Source: Neorhodopirellula pilleata (GTDB taxonomy: Bacteria; Planctomycetota; Planctomycetia; Pirellulales; Pirellulaceae). From it: DNA of 64,000 nucleotides. The DNA lies in contig NZ_SJPM01000011.1 of NCBI RefSeq assembly GCF_007859915.1, positions 124,001 to 188,000 of the forward strand. The letters are read 5' to 3'. Under the pieces are notes generated by a model, which worked only from the letters and a program-made list of their open reading frames with translations, was not told where the DNA came from and made no database searches. Position 1 is the stretch's first letter; every line of letters begins with the position of its first letter. This document shows positions 53,435-62,264 of this stretch, piece after piece. The position numbers and the translations under genes were made by a program.

Positions 53435-55090
53435 CTATCGAGCGTTGGCTTGTTCAAGTTGGACTTGCCAGAATCGACGAGCGGCCCGGATGTAAGGCGC
53501 GTAGGCGGCTAAGTCGGCTTCACGCTGTGATTTCAATTCGGTTTCAAAATCGGCCAACCAACGCTGAAAGAACTCGACACTCCGCTTGGAGATCCGACGT
53601 TGCCCGCCGACTTCGAAGTACCACGGTGCTGAAACGGCCGCTCGAAAATGATCTTCATGTAGCGTCACCACGCGAACCAATGCCCACCCGGGTTGGCTGA
53701 CGTTGATCGACGAGATACGTCCACCCGCTTTGGCAAACTCATCCAACTTGGCGGTGTAATGCACCATCCCGTTGACGATGACTTCGAGATAATCAACCGG
53801 GTCGCGAACCGTTAACGTGACACGCGGAGTCAGGGATACCTTATCTCCTTCGCTTAACTCAAAAACATAACCGGGCGGATGGTCTTCAAGCTCCGCTTGC
53901 AACAACGGTCCATTGGTGACGAACGTGTTACCCTGCCAGACGGAATCCCACAGGCTCGCCGAGGCTTCCTCTCGATTGACATACGTTCGGTTGTAACCGA
54001 TCGGATGGTCCTGGGCTTCGATGCCAGTCCCCGCCAGTGGTGCGATGCGGAAGCCGGCGCTGAGCATCTCCCAATAAATTTGCTCCGCTTCACGACCGAG
54101 CGATCGATTGTCGCGAGGATGTTCGGTCGGGAACGGACGTCCGACGCTCGGTTTCAATACCGGTGAGTCCAAACGCAACCAATCGCCCAAGACAAAGTTT
54201 CCGTCGATCTTTTGGCTGGCCAAGTAAACCGGCAATGCCCACGCAAACGGATTGGCGATCGCGATCCTTTGAGCATTTGTTTTATCGGTCAATCGGGTCA
54301 ACGCGGCCAACGTGGGATCATTTGTCGTTGGCACCGACATCCCTGAAGCTTCGCCAAGGGAATAAGCAATCAAGTCTCCGACCGAATCGGCGTGGACGGG
54401 TTCCGATGCGTCGGGAACCTCCTCGGTTGCCGCATTGGTCCAAGCAACATCAAGCTCCTCGCTTCGCATCCGTTGAGACAAGTCGTGTCGAGAATCGGGC
54501 GAGAAAGCGTCCAAGCTATTCCACCCCAGTTCATGCATATCCAAGATGCGAGGCAACGCGACGACGTGCTCGTCCTCGCTGGTTTTTTCGATGGTGAAGT
54601 TGCCTCGGATGACGCGGTATTCGGGGCCGTGTGTGACACGGAATTCATACGGGCCTTCTTTCAAATTCAGCCGGACCTGCCCGTCGACGACAAACCCAGA
54701 CGTTGTGGGAATGGTTCCTCGCGCGGACAGCGGACGAACGACTCGGAGAGAATTCCGCCGGGACGTCGGCCGTGGTGCTGGGCGGGACGCATCGGCGGCG
54801 ACCAGTTCGGGACGGGTGAGTTCGACGCGGGCGGCAATCGGTTCGCCGGTCGCTTCATCGACAACTCGAAGCGTTAGTTCCCCTTCGGCGGACCATCCGG
54901 AGGCTGAAAAGGCGGTCAGGGTTACCCATGACAAAGCCACTACCACGTACCGGGCCGTCCGAACCGGCCACTCGGAGTTTGGTTTAACGTTTGCTACAGT
55001 TGGAGCCCGACGATCGAATCTGCCAAATTGGCGATCTCGGCTCGCCGTCTTTCTCCTCGTTTCTCCTGCTTTCCTTCTTTGATCGATCAC
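53435..55090 (-). CDS. CehA/McbA-like secreted protein with degenerate metal site
   Basis: 551 residues with a GTG start at 55090. A shorter start at GTG 54946 would give a simpler signal peptide (VVALSWVTLTAFSASGWSA). The C-terminal half follows CehA/McbA family PHP-like hydrolases (GTGIEAQDHPIGYNRTYVN, SLWDSVWQGNTFVTNGPLL), but the usual first metal motif D-x-H-x-H is replaced by LDMHELGWNSLDAF. No strong metal site is seen, so it may be catalytically dead. The N-terminal part (about 75-180) is a beta-sandwich-like RVVDEATGEPIAARVEL. Its 5' end practically abuts the divergent dnaJ-like gene. Confidence 0.7.
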   Translation of the reverse strand: MIDQRRKAGETRRKTASRDRQFGRFDRRAPTVANVKPNSEWPVRTARYVVVALSWVTLTAFSASGWSAEGELTLRVVDEATGEPIAARVELTRPELVAADASRPAPRPTSRRNSLRVVRPLSARGTIPTTSGFVVDGQVRLNLKEGPYEFRVTHGPEYRVIRGNFTIEKTSEDEHVVALPRILDMHELGWNSLDAFSPDSRHDLSQRMRSEELDVAWTNAATEEVPDASEPVHADSVGDLIAYSLGEASGMSVPTTNDPTLAALTRLTDKTNAQRIAIANPFAWALPVYLASQKIDGNFVLGDWLRLDSPVLKPSVGRPFPTEHPRDNRSLGREAEQIYWEMLSAGFRIAPLAGTGIEAQDHPIGYNRTYVNREEASASLWDSVWQGNTFVTNGPLLQAELEDHPPGYVFELSEGDKVSLTPRVTLTVRDPVDYLEVIVNGMVHYTAKLDEFAKAGGRISSINVSQPGWALVRVVTLHEDHFRAAVSAPWYFEVGGQRRISKRSVEFFQRWLADFETELKSQREADLAAYAPYIRAARRFWQVQLEQANAR

Positions 55091-55091
55091 T

Positions 55092-56087
55092 GTGGCTGAA
55101 GACCTTTATCAAACCTTAGGAGTGGCTCGCGACGCCGATAAAACAGACCTGCAAAAAGCCTATCGCAAATTGGCCCGCAAGTACCACCCGGACATGAACC
55201 CGGACGACAAAGCGGCTCAGGAAAAATTTAAACGCGTTCAAGAAGCCTACGAAGTCCTCAGCGACGAGCAAAAAAGGGCGGCCTACGACCGCTATGGGAG
55301 CGATTTTGAAAAAATCCGAGGCGGCGGTTTCCACCCCGGAGCGGCCGGTGGCGGCGGGGGACCCTCGTTCGAAGGCCTCGATTTGGAACAAATCTTCGGC
55401 GCGGCCGGACGTGGCGGGGGAGGCGGCGGAGGCGGCGGTTTCGAAAACGGCTTCAACGATTTTTTTGAACAGATTCTCGGTGGCGGCGGCGGAGCTCGCG
55501 GTCGCGGCGGACCGGGAGGTCGCCGACCACAGCCGGCTCCACCACAGCGAGGTGCGAACCTCCGCTACGAGCTCTCGATCTCCTTCGAAAAATCGGTTCT
55601 TGGCGGCAAAGCGGAGTTCTACCCGACCGGCACCGGAAAGCACGAAAAACTGTCCGTTACCATTCCTGCCGGCGTTGAAAATGGAGCCAAGATTCGTTTG
55701 CGAGGTCAGGGGCAAGCGGTCCCCGGAGGCGAACCGGGCGACTTGATTTTGACGATTCAAATCGACGATCACCCGCACTTCGAACGCGTCGGTCGAAACT
55801 TGGAATTGAAGCTGCCCATCACCGTGTACGAAGCCGCCGTCGGGGCCAAGGTCGACGTGCCCACCCCCAAAGGCACCGTCACGCTATCGATCCCCGCAGG
55901 AAGCCGCAGCGGAAAACGATTGCGACTCAAGGGCCAAGGCATCCCGTTCGCAACCGGCAATCCGGGCGACTTGATCGTCGAACTGCAAATCCAGTTGCCC
56001 GAGAATCTGTCTGAAGAGGCGATCGAGTGGATCAAACAGGTCGACGAGTCCCAAGTGTTTCAGCCGAGGGAAGGTTTGAAGTTCTAA
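55092..56087 (+). CDS. DnaJ-type co-chaperone without zinc finger (CbpA-like)
   Basis: 331 residues with a GTG start. The J domain (residues 4-70) has the HPD motif (YHPDMNPDD), followed by an exceptionally glycine-rich linker (GGGG-rich, about 75-150) and DnaJ C-terminal beta domains with VTIPAGVENGAKIRLRGQG and LSIPAGSRSGKRLRLKGQG. The Cys-rich zinc finger of DnaJ is absent, as in CbpA/type II. It stimulates DnaK ATPase and binds unfolded proteins. It is divergent from the CehA-like gene, with starts separated by a single base, so the promoter must overlap the opposite coding region. Confidence 0.93.
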   Translation: MAEDLYQTLGVARDADKTDLQKAYRKLARKYHPDMNPDDKAAQEKFKRVQEAYEVLSDEQKRAAYDRYGSDFEKIRGGGFHPGAAGGGGGPSFEGLDLEQIFGAAGRGGGGGGGGGFENGFNDFFEQILGGGGGARGRGGPGGRRPQPAPPQRGANLRYELSISFEKSVLGGKAEFYPTGTGKHEKLSVTIPAGVENGAKIRLRGQGQAVPGGEPGDLILTIQIDDHPHFERVGRNLELKLPITVYEAAVGAKVDVPTPKGTVTLSIPAGSRSGKRLRLKGQGIPFATGNPGDLIVELQIQLPENLSEEAIEWIKQVDESQVFQPREGLKF

Positions 56088-56128
56088 GTTATCCGCAAGG
56101 CTGTTGACGCCCGGACGCGTAACGGCTC

Positions 56129-56233
56129 GCTGATTTCATTAGCCGAACCGCGTTAGCGGCGGTTAACGGGACGCCAACCGGGGCTAACGCCCATCGGCTA
56201 ATTGCTGTAGTTCGGTAGACAACTAAATCAACA
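56129..56233. repeat. Palindromic repeat, family B
   Basis: It begins GCTGATTTCATTAGCCGAACC (left arm partly mutated) and ends AACTAAATCAACA. The middle GGGGCTAACGCCCATCGGCTAA is the same as in the copies at 22068 and 37762. The neighbourhood 56088-56331 holds no gene. Confidence 0.8.
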
Positions 56234-56331
56234 CGCCGGTGAACGGGGGACATCACGATATTAACTTCATCAAACTTGTCCCCTGGAAGCAGTTTCGTCG
56301 TGACGACATACTTTTGCGTGGCTCATCCGGG

Positions 56332-58134
56332 TTAGCGGATCAACTTCACCGGCCCCTCGGTTCGGTGCAGAAGATTGTTCGAGAACTCTTCACCGACGAA
56401 TGCCGATACGCTGACCGAATCGGTTTTTACGCTCGAATCAATTGTGAACGAAACCTCGATCGTGCCGGCACCGGATGCCGTTCGCAACACTCGCTCGATT
56501 CGCTTACCTGAGGCGTCTTTGAGTGTGACGTGGAAAGTCTGTCCGCTCAAACTCCGGGGCAGGTCGTGGTGAATTTCGACACTCACCGTGTCACCTGTTT
56601 GTGATAACGTTGGCGTCGACATCGAGAACAGCTTTTGATTCTGTCTAGGTTTCGGGTTCTTTCGATTGCTGCGTCTTGCATCGGATTGAGCCTGGACTTG
56701 ATCGACATATTCGCTTCGTGCGTCGTCGTCGTCGCGATTCAAAAACACCGGTAAGATCGGATCGCCAGACTGTTCCATGAACTGCTGCATCGCTTGACGA
56801 TGACGCTTGAGTTCGTCTGTGTACGCGGGATCGTCAATCAGGTTGTGCAGCGCATCAGGATCGTTCTCGTAGTCATAAAACTCCTCGGGAACACCGTGTT
56901 GGAACAATGCCAAACGTTGGGCAATCAACGGATCCGATTTCGCCATTTCATTCATGGCTCGGTAGGTCAACGTCCCCTGCGTGGCGGTTTTGAAAACTCG
57001 CTTTCCGTCCGACCACGGATTGAACAGATAGCCGAATCGTTTGGACTGAACACTCCGCATCGGACTGCGATTACCACCAGAGTTCTCGTTGTAGATTTTA
57101 TAGACCATTTCCCGATCCAATTGCGATTGTCCGTGAAGGACCGGTGCGAACGATCGTCCGTCGAATCCGTCGGGCGGATCGATTCCGACGATGTCCACGA
57201 TCGTTGGGGTTAGGTCCACCGCCGAGACCATTTCGGTCTCGTTGACCGATCCCGGTTTGGTGACTCCCGGCCAACGAACCATCAACGGCGTCCGCGTGCT
57301 GTGGTTCCAAAGTGCCGTTTTGGCGAATGGCAATGGCATCCCATGGTCGGAAAGAAAGATCACTACGGTTTCCTGTTCCTGGCCGGATTCCTGTAGCGCG
57401 TTCATCACGGCGGCGAAGCAATCGTCGGCGCGGCGAACCGATGAGTAGTACTGCGCCAATTCACGACGCACGTCCGGATGATCGAATAAGAAACCGGGAA
57501 TCGGAACTTCGTCGGGTGTGAACACACGTGACGGGACGTTCGGATCAGGGATCGTTTCGGACTTCTTGCCCGTCGCGTAGAACGGCTTGTGAGGATCCGA
57601 GATATTGACATTCAAGCAAAACGGTTTGCCTTGTTGGTCAGCCAATTCGATGCCACGTTTGGTCGAACGGTAATAGGATTCCGCGTTCTTCATGTCTTGC
57701 GTTTGCCCATCAATGACCGTCAAGTCCGCGTCCCACGCGTAGGGTTGATAGGGAGTCGAATGAGAAACCTTGCCACGAATCCCGACGAAATATCCGGCTC
57801 CCTTCATTAAATCGACGAGGTGCGGATAGTCGGCGTCTTTGACTTGATAAAAACCTTCGACTCCCGTGTTGTGCGGATAACGTCCCGACAGCATGACGTT
57901 TCGCGACGGATAGCAATTGCCGACTTGTACGTGGGCATGTTGGAATCGCATCGACCGGGCGGCAAATCGATCGATTGCCGGCGTCGTCTCGGCGAGTTTG
58001 CAACCGAAGGCGCCGACCGAATCGCAGTTCATATCATCAACGGTGATGATCAAGAAATTGGGCGTTGCCGCTTCGGTCGGTACCAAGGCCCTGCAAGCTA
58101 GGAACAGTAGAAATCCAACGCATAATCGATTCAT
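56332..58134 (-). CDS. Sulfatase (iduronate-2-sulfatase-like)
   Basis: 600 residues with a signal peptide (to about residue 22). The catalytic block is C-Y-P-S-R (GNCYPSRNVMLSGRYPHN, about residue 73), fitting the CxPxR rule for conversion of Cys to formylglycine. Metal residues lie in IITVDDMNCDS and FLSDHGMP. After the sulfatase domain there is an additional C-terminal Ig-like part (HDLPRSLSGQTFHVTLKDASGK). Such enzymes take sulfate from sulfated polysaccharides such as carrageenan or glycosaminoglycans, and are abundant in marine planctomycetes. No adjacent maturase was noticed, so the formylglycine enzyme is probably elsewhere. Confidence 0.92.
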   Translation of the reverse strand: MNRLCVGFLLFLACRALVPTEAATPNFLIITVDDMNCDSVGAFGCKLAETTPAIDRFAARSMRFQHAHVQVGNCYPSRNVMLSGRYPHNTGVEGFYQVKDADYPHLVDLMKGAGYFVGIRGKVSHSTPYQPYAWDADLTVIDGQTQDMKNAESYYRSTKRGIELADQQGKPFCLNVNISDPHKPFYATGKKSETIPDPNVPSRVFTPDEVPIPGFLFDHPDVRRELAQYYSSVRRADDCFAAVMNALQESGQEQETVVIFLSDHGMPLPFAKTALWNHSTRTPLMVRWPGVTKPGSVNETEMVSAVDLTPTIVDIVGIDPPDGFDGRSFAPVLHGQSQLDREMVYKIYNENSGGNRSPMRSVQSKRFGYLFNPWSDGKRVFKTATQGTLTYRAMNEMAKSDPLIAQRLALFQHGVPEEFYDYENDPDALHNLIDDPAYTDELKRHRQAMQQFMEQSGDPILPVFLNRDDDDARSEYVDQVQAQSDARRSNRKNPKPRQNQKLFSMSTPTLSQTGDTVSVEIHHDLPRSLSGQTFHVTLKDASGKRIERVLRTASGAGTIEVSFTIDSSVKTDSVSVSAFVGEEFSNNLLHRTEGPVKLIR

Positions 58135-58256
58135 GGATTTTCCTAATTCGGTTGTCGGCGAGTTTGGTGTTCATTGAACGACAATGATACAAGCCCGACG
58201 CGCAAGCGAGAGAATTCGTGTTGTCCCACATTCTCGCGGGACCACTCGCATGCGCG

Positions 58257-58351
58257 TTTTGAGGTTGCACTTTTGCCTGTGGCATTGGTTTTTCGTAACC
58301 CGAAGCGTAAGCGAGGGATGAGTCAGTATCAATGATCCCTCGCTTACGCAG
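58257..58351. mobile_element. Truncated family D palindromic element
   Basis: It begins TTTTGAGGTTGCACTTTTGCC and continues through TAACCCGAAGCGTAAGCGAGGGATGAGTC to CCCTCGCTTACGCAGC. This corresponds to the reverse orientation of the element at 34682. It stops where transposase-derived sequence begins (58353), so the second end is missing. The 58180-58256 stretch left of it has its own small inverted repeat. Confidence 0.7.
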
Positions 58352-58352
58352 C

Positions 58353-58997
58353 TCACTGTACCACACAAGTGTGGTCGGATTGGTTGTCTGATTTTTCTCG
58401 AGAATCGGGGCCGAAAGCGTCCCATGCGTGGGACAGGTCGTTGACTCGTTGCAGTCCAAGCCAAAGAGTCTGGGCTCCCGGTTGAGTGCTTTTGCGGATC
58501 ACATAGCCGCCCAAAGTAGCGATCAAACGGATCATTTCGTTGAGCGTCGGTGGCTTCGATGGCAACGCCTTCTTCGTCACCACCATGTACACCGCTTTCC
58601 ACTCGCTCGGTGTGAACACGATCTCGCAGTCCATGTCCGGGCAACTGCGGCCTAAGTGACACAGGTACAGCACCTTCCAAGCCACTACCAAAAAAACCGC
58701 CAGGCAGTTATCGAACCGACTGAAACGCTCGAACAATCGCTCCTCCACCTGGCAACCCGATTTCAAGGTTCGGAAATAAATTTCAATCTGCCAGCGGATG
58801 CAGTAACAAGCAACGACCCGTTGGACTTCCTCGATCGTGGAGATCGGAAGCGTCGTCAGCAGTAGCCACTGGATCGGTTCTTGTCCTTCAGGCGGATTGG
58901 GTTCCTCGAACAAAGCCGTTTGTGCATCGCGTATCATGTGAAAGAGCCTTCGTGTTTTTCCTAAGTTGTCGTCAGATAACAACTTGGACGCACGCAA
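58353..58997 (-). pseudogene. C-terminal fragment of an IS4-family transposase
   Basis: About 210 codons show LFEEPNPPEGQEPIQWLLLTTLP and the IS4 signature Y-x2-R-x3-E-x6-K (YCIRWQIEIYFRTLK), followed by a family-typical tail (NEMIRLIATLGGYVIRKS). The N-terminal DDE part is missing: the frame begins at a TTG just after an in-frame stop. No intact inverted ends or direct repeat could be found on either side. It resembles Tn5/IS50-type enzymes. This is a relic, not a working element. Confidence 0.8.
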
Positions 58998-59035
58998 GGC
59001 TCTTTTCGTTCAATGCTGATGAATAATCCGGGCTA

Positions 59036-59092
59036 GCGGGCTGTCGGCTCACTTCACTAACCCTCATTTTAGGGTTTGACGAAGCACTAGTT
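59036..59092. repeat. Half copy of family C palindrome
   Basis: GCGGGCTGTCGGCTCACTTCACTAACCC and then TTTTAGGGTTTGACGAAGCACTA match one arm of the repeat at 50757. The other arm is absent; the transposase relic lies just to its left, so part may have been lost during insertion or deletion. Confidence 0.65.
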
Positions 59093-59124
59093 AGTGCCGT
59101 CAAGCCGCACAACGCCGATCGTTC

Positions 59125-60243
59125 TCAATCAAATTGTCCGACACAGGGCAAGTTCAGTTGACGCGCAATCTCCGGGTCAAATGTACCGAGCAATTCGCGA
59201 GGATGGTCATGGACCAACGATGAATACAAGCCTTCGAAATATTCCAATTGCGGATCCAACAATCGTTGCAAGACTTCGTCGACCGTAATCATCGTCTTGG
59301 CGTACGGGTCCGCATCGAACGAAGATGGCGGCGGAATTTCGTCGATCTCGTCAATCAAATCGTCCAGCCAACCATTGATCGCGATCGCCGAGACGCCCAA
59401 CGCGATCAACTTGATCGAATCCGATACGGACAACGATTGGCTTTGCATCGATTTCGGCGGCGTCAACCAGACCGGGATCCGATGGCCCGACTCCATGGTA
59501 CCGATCATCCGCAACGTGAACTTAGCGAGTGAAATGCCATCGATCCGCATTTGGCTCATCCGAATCAAGATCGCATCGGGCCCGGCGGCCACCAACTGCG
59601 GCCAACATTTGTCGATCCATTCCGGTGTGATGCTGACGATGACGGCGGCTTGGGGACACAGCACGCGGAGTTGATCGACTTTGGATCGCAAGTGGTCCGC
59701 CGAAGGCACGTCGGGAGGCAGCGTCATGGCCGGCACCCATCCGCCGCCGGAAAGCGGTTGGTCGTCCGTTGTCGCCTCCCAGCGACTAATTTGTTCGGGT
59801 GAATAAGCGATCCGGCCGGACGCGTCGCGGGGCGGCGACAGTTGCAGATCGACGACACTGACGTCATCAAAATCCAGCGATGACATACCGTAACGCTCAT
59901 TGCGATAGGGAAGCATTCGCAGCGAACCGCGTCGCGTCTTCTCACCCAATAACCGGTCATGGTCCGGCGGATCGTGTCGCTCCGGTTGCGCGTGACGATC
60001 ACTTTGAATTCCGGAAGAATCTCGATCACCCAGTTCACTGCGAAGCGCCGATACCAAGACGCCGCGAGACCGCATCGCTTCGAACACGCACGCGGCAACC
60101 ATGGGTGTCCAGTGGTGCCACGGCGGCGAATCCCAAAACAGCGGCATGGGCAGCGACACTGCATCGCCGGCCGATCGCGCCACCATCATCTCGGTACGGG
60201 CCGGGGCAATCCCGCGGCGGATTTGTCCGAGTTTCGGCGGCAT
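59125..60243 (-). CDS. Unknown protein, possible TIM-barrel
   Basis: 372 residues from the ATG at 60243, the first in-frame ATG after the response regulator stop. The middle and C-terminal part (AVIVSITPEWIDKCWP, GPDAILIRMSQMRIDGISLAKFTLRMIG, IPVWLTPPKSMQ, IALGVSAIAINGWLDDL) has alternating beta/alpha elements like a FMN-type TIM barrel or glutamate synthase-like domain, but no certain family. It is the last gene of a glyA-response regulator-unknown run, 22 bp after the regulator. It may be soluble. The reading frame also continues upstream antisense of nothing useful. Confidence 0.62.
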   Translation of the reverse strand: MPPKLGQIRRGIAPARTEMMVARSAGDAVSLPMPLFWDSPPWHHWTPMVAACVFEAMRSRGVLVSALRSELGDRDSSGIQSDRHAQPERHDPPDHDRLLGEKTRRGSLRMLPYRNERYGMSSLDFDDVSVVDLQLSPPRDASGRIAYSPEQISRWEATTDDQPLSGGGWVPAMTLPPDVPSADHLRSKVDQLRVLCPQAAVIVSITPEWIDKCWPQLVAAGPDAILIRMSQMRIDGISLAKFTLRMIGTMESGHRIPVWLTPPKSMQSQSLSVSDSIKLIALGVSAIAINGWLDDLIDEIDEIPPPSSFDADPYAKTMITVDEVLQRLLDPQLEYFEGLYSSLVHDHPRELLGTFDPEIARQLNLPCVGQFD

Positions 60244-60265
60244 CAGGCACAGCGATTCGAGCAAC

Positions 60266-60691
60266 TCAGTGTTCTTCCATTTGTTGGATATAAAGTCGCA
60301 AACGTTCCAGTTCGTCGGTCGTGCCCTTAAGCTTGAGCATGTTCTCGACACGTTTGACCAATTCAACCCGGTTGACCGGCTTGCTGAGGAAATCATCCGT
60401 GCCCGCTTGCACGCCACGTTCGATGTCGCCCAATTCGCTGAGCGCGGTGACCATCAAAATCATGATGCTGCTCGTCGCAGGATCTTCTTTGAGTTTTTTG
60501 CAAACTTCAAATCCGCTCAGCTTGGGCATCATCACGTCGAGCAAAATCAAGTCAGGCTTGAATGAACGGACTTTCGCCAAGGTGTCTTCGCCATCGACGG
60601 CGGTTTCCAATTCGCAATCGATGTTGATCAAATAGGCTTCGATCAACTCACGGTTGGCCAAATTATCATCGGCGATCAAGATCCGATTCAT
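60266..60691 (-). CDS. CheY-like response regulator
   Basis: 141 residues consisting only of a receiver domain: LIADDNLANRELI (acidic pocket Asp8/Asp9), LILLDVMMPKLSGFEV with phospho-acceptor Asp52, VTALSELGD and SKPVNRVELVKRV with the conserved Lys. The C-terminus is a short helix (ELERLRLYIQQMEEH), possibly for oligomerisation. The ATG overlaps the glyA stop by one base (TGATG), so it is translationally coupled to glyA. No kinase is adjacent. This combination with a one-carbon enzyme is unexpected. Confidence 0.9.
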   Translation of the reverse strand: MNRILIADDNLANRELIEAYLINIDCELETAVDGEDTLAKVRSFKPDLILLDVMMPKLSGFEVCKKLKEDPATSSIMILMVTALSELGDIERGVQAGTDDFLSKPVNRVELVKRVENMLKLKGTTDELERLRLYIQQMEEH

Positions 60692-61950
60692 CAAACCGCC
60701 TCACAGGTTGCTGCCGCCGCTGGCACGGGAAAGGCATGACACATTTCGCGGATTTCCGTTCGGATCGACCCGTGCAATGCCTCATCATCGGCGTTTGCGA
60801 GGGCTTGATGAATCCACGTGCCGATGCGTTTCATCTCATCGACACCCATGCCACGCGTCGTCAACGCCGGCGTGCCGATGCGAACCCCGGAAGGGTCCAT
60901 CGGTTTACGTTGATCGAAGGGAATCATGTTCATGTTGACGGTGATACCGCACGCGTCCAGCGCGGCTTCGGCTTTCTTGCCGCCCAGACCCACCGTCGTC
61001 ACGTCGACCAACATCAAATGGTTGTCCGTTCCGCCACTGACCAACCGCAACCCGGCGGACATCAACGTATCGGCGAGCGTGCGAGCGTTTTCAACGACGG
61101 CTTTGCCGTACGCCGCGTATTGGTCGGTCATCGCTTCGGCAAAGCAGATCGCCTTGCCCGCGATCACGTGCATCAACGGCCCGCCCTGCGTGCCGGGGAA
61201 CACGTTGCGGTTGACGAGCTTGAGGTGCTCCTCTTTGCACATGATCAAACCACTGCGCGGGCCCCGCAATGTTTTGTGCGTCGTCGTGGTGACGTAGTCC
61301 GCATACGGCACGGGGCTGTTGTGAATCTTGGCCGCGACGAGCCCCGAATAGTGCGCCATGTCGACCAGAAGTTTCGCACCGACCTCGTCGGCGATCTCTT
61401 TGAATCGGTCGTGCGGGATCTCTCGAGGGTAGGCACTCGCGCCGGCAACGATGAGCTTCGGTTTGTGCTCGCGGGTGAGCCGTGCGATTTGGTCAAAGTC
61501 CAAACGATGGTTGACCGGGTCGACGCCGTAGCTGATGAAGTTGTAAAGCCGTCCGCTGATGTTCAACTTCATGCCGTGAGTCAGGTGACCGCCTTGGGCA
61601 AGGTCCAATCCCAGGACCGTGTCGCCGACTTCGAGACAACTTAAGTAGACCGCCGTGTTGGCTTGCGAGCCGGAGTGCGGCTGCACGTTGGCCGCCTCGG
61701 CCCCGAACAGCGTCTTGGCTCGCTCGATCGCGAGCGTTTCGATGACGTCGACGTGTTCGCATCCGCCGTAGTATCGGCGTCCGGGATAGCCTTCGGCGTA
61801 CTTGTTGGTCAGCACGCTGCCAGCGGCCTCCATGATCGCCGGGCTGGTGTAGTTTTCACTGGCGATCATTTCCAGACCGTCTTGCTGCCGCGCGAACTCG
61901 GCTTGCATGGCTGCGAAGATTTCGGGGTCCTGGGACTGAATGATGCTCAT
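60691..61950 (-). CDS. glyA: Serine hydroxymethyltransferase
   Basis: 419 residues from the ATG at 61950 (the frame is open to 62031, but the shorter form begins like the family: MSIIQSQDPEIFAAMQAE). The PLP lysine is in YVTTTTHKTLRGPRSG; other marks are MIASENYTSPAIMEAAGSVLTNKYAEGYPGRRYYGG and LLVDMAHYSGL. It converts serine to glycine with tetrahydrofolate and supplies one-carbon units. It is the first gene in the run with the CheY-like regulator. Upstream lies the heptamer-repeat hairpin region. Confidence 0.96.
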   Translation of the reverse strand: MSIIQSQDPEIFAAMQAEFARQQDGLEMIASENYTSPAIMEAAGSVLTNKYAEGYPGRRYYGGCEHVDVIETLAIERAKTLFGAEAANVQPHSGSQANTAVYLSCLEVGDTVLGLDLAQGGHLTHGMKLNISGRLYNFISYGVDPVNHRLDFDQIARLTREHKPKLIVAGASAYPREIPHDRFKEIADEVGAKLLVDMAHYSGLVAAKIHNSPVPYADYVTTTTHKTLRGPRSGLIMCKEEHLKLVNRNVFPGTQGGPLMHVIAGKAICFAEAMTDQYAAYGKAVVENARTLADTLMSAGLRLVSGGTDNHLMLVDVTTVGLGGKKAEAALDACGITVNMNMIPFDQRKPMDPSGVRIGTPALTTRGMGVDEMKRIGTWIHQALANADDEALHGSIRTEIREMCHAFPVPAAAATCEAV

Positions 61951-62141
61951 CAAATTCAACTGTTCGGGGTGGGAAGAAGGAGAACACGGTGTCAGAGCGA
62001 TGATTGTCGACGCCATGGCATTGACCGTCAATGACGATCCCCGCTAACGCCCCGAATCTCGCCAAAATTGGGGGGCCAACGCCCCTGATTGTCGGACCAG
62101 GGTTGGTTTTCCCCTCAGCTCAAACGTAAACGAAAACCCCA

Positions 62142-62249
62142 CCTCAACTTAAACGTAAACTTAAACTTAAACTTAAACTCTCCCCTCCGCCGAATCGGCG
62201 GTTTTGCGGACGGAGGTTTAAGTTTAAGTTGAGGTTTAAGTTTAAGTTT
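62142..62249. repeat. Heptamer-repeat inverted structure
   Basis: CTTAAA/TTTAAG repeats form a large inverted repeat: CCTCAACTTAAACGTAAACTTAAACTT on the left and AAGTTTAAGTTGAGGTTTAAGTTT on the right. In the middle is a CCGCCGAATCGGCGG hairpin and CTCCG...CGGAG. The left run of heptamers is about four units, the right about four in two blocks. It lies between the imuB stop (62265) and the glyA start (61950). It may end imuB transcription. Sequence up to 62100 otherwise has no gene. Confidence 0.75.
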
Positions 62250-62264
62250 TGGAGCGACAGTGAG

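Noticed and set aside
60736..61644. Plus-strand open frame of 302 residues opposite glyA
   Set aside because: Arginine/histidine/valine-rich shadow of a conserved housekeeping gene.
62142..62249. Heptamer region considered as a replication origin (iteron-like)
   Set aside because: There is no DnaA-box pattern, no dnaA/parA nearby and the units are arranged as inverted pairs.
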